Shown piece by piece: positions 12,953-13,018 of a stretch of DNA of 13,018 nt. The notes under the pieces are model-generated. The model worked only from the letters and a program-made list of their open reading frames with translations. It was not told where the DNA came from and did not search any database. The translations under genes and the position numbers were made by a program. The stretch is from JBHIBA01 sp046758845 (lineage in GTDB: Bacteria; UBA8248; JACPRG01; G963555815): contig JBHIBA010000113.1 of assembly GCA_046758845.1 (NCBI GenBank), positions 1 to 13,018 on the forward strand. Direction: 5' to 3'. How positions within the stretch are numbered: position 1 is the first letter of the stretch; every line of letters starts with the position of its first letter.

Positions 12953-13018
12953 GCATTTACCTAGCCTACGTTTCTGTTGTCCCTACAAACGGTTACTCAG
13001 CGCTTAAATTTTCTCTCG

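Overview
The window is a GC-rich stretch from an unidentified bacterium. It has an ordinary core-gene block in the middle and looser, repeat-bearing or lower-GC accessory DNA at both ends. A lipobox lipoprotein signal, a PBP5-type carboxypeptidase, a MidA-type methyltransferase and TTGACA-type sigma-70 promoters suggest a Gram-negative environmental lineage. Desulfobacterota, Acidobacteriota, Nitrospirota or NC10-like groups would all fit, but no rRNA or lineage marker decides it.

Left part (1-2300). A 44-bp sequence is duplicated in tandem (101-194) and may include the tail of a gene entering from the left. A protein-tyrosine/dual-specificity phosphatase-like gene follows (330-941). Next is a compact hicA-hicB toxin-antitoxin pair on the minus strand (989-1404), enclosed by two nested pairs of short inverted repeats. 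About 850 bp then lack a credible gene but hold several palindromes and intergenic repeat-like segments.

Core block (2300-12245). A YhaM-type OB-fold/HD 3'-5' exoribonuclease gene (2370-3401) has a near-consensus promoter. A small zinc-ribbon protein (3500-3724, minus) faces it and ends at its own terminator. An Rrf2-family regulator with clustered cysteines (3949-4401, minus) has a promoter and an IscR-like dyad at its predicted transcription start. A PBP5-type D,D-carboxypeptidase gene and a MidA-type methyltransferase gene (6984 to 4553, minus) appear to form an operon behind a strong promoter. A small ORF diverges from them (7213-7422). After a repeat-containing spacer with a possible gene remnant (7394-7561, minus) comes uvrA (8180-11080), coupled to a lipoprotein alpha/beta hydrolase (11086-12243).

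Right edge (12244-13018). Two consecutive strong hairpins close the uvrA unit. The remaining ~650 bp are visibly less GC-rich and contain only weak ORFs.

No CRISPR array, rRNA, tRNA or intact transposase is visible. I found no convincing new multi-gene system. The best leads are the bracketed hicAB module, the Rrf2 operator, and the dyad with a nearly leaderless start at uvrA.
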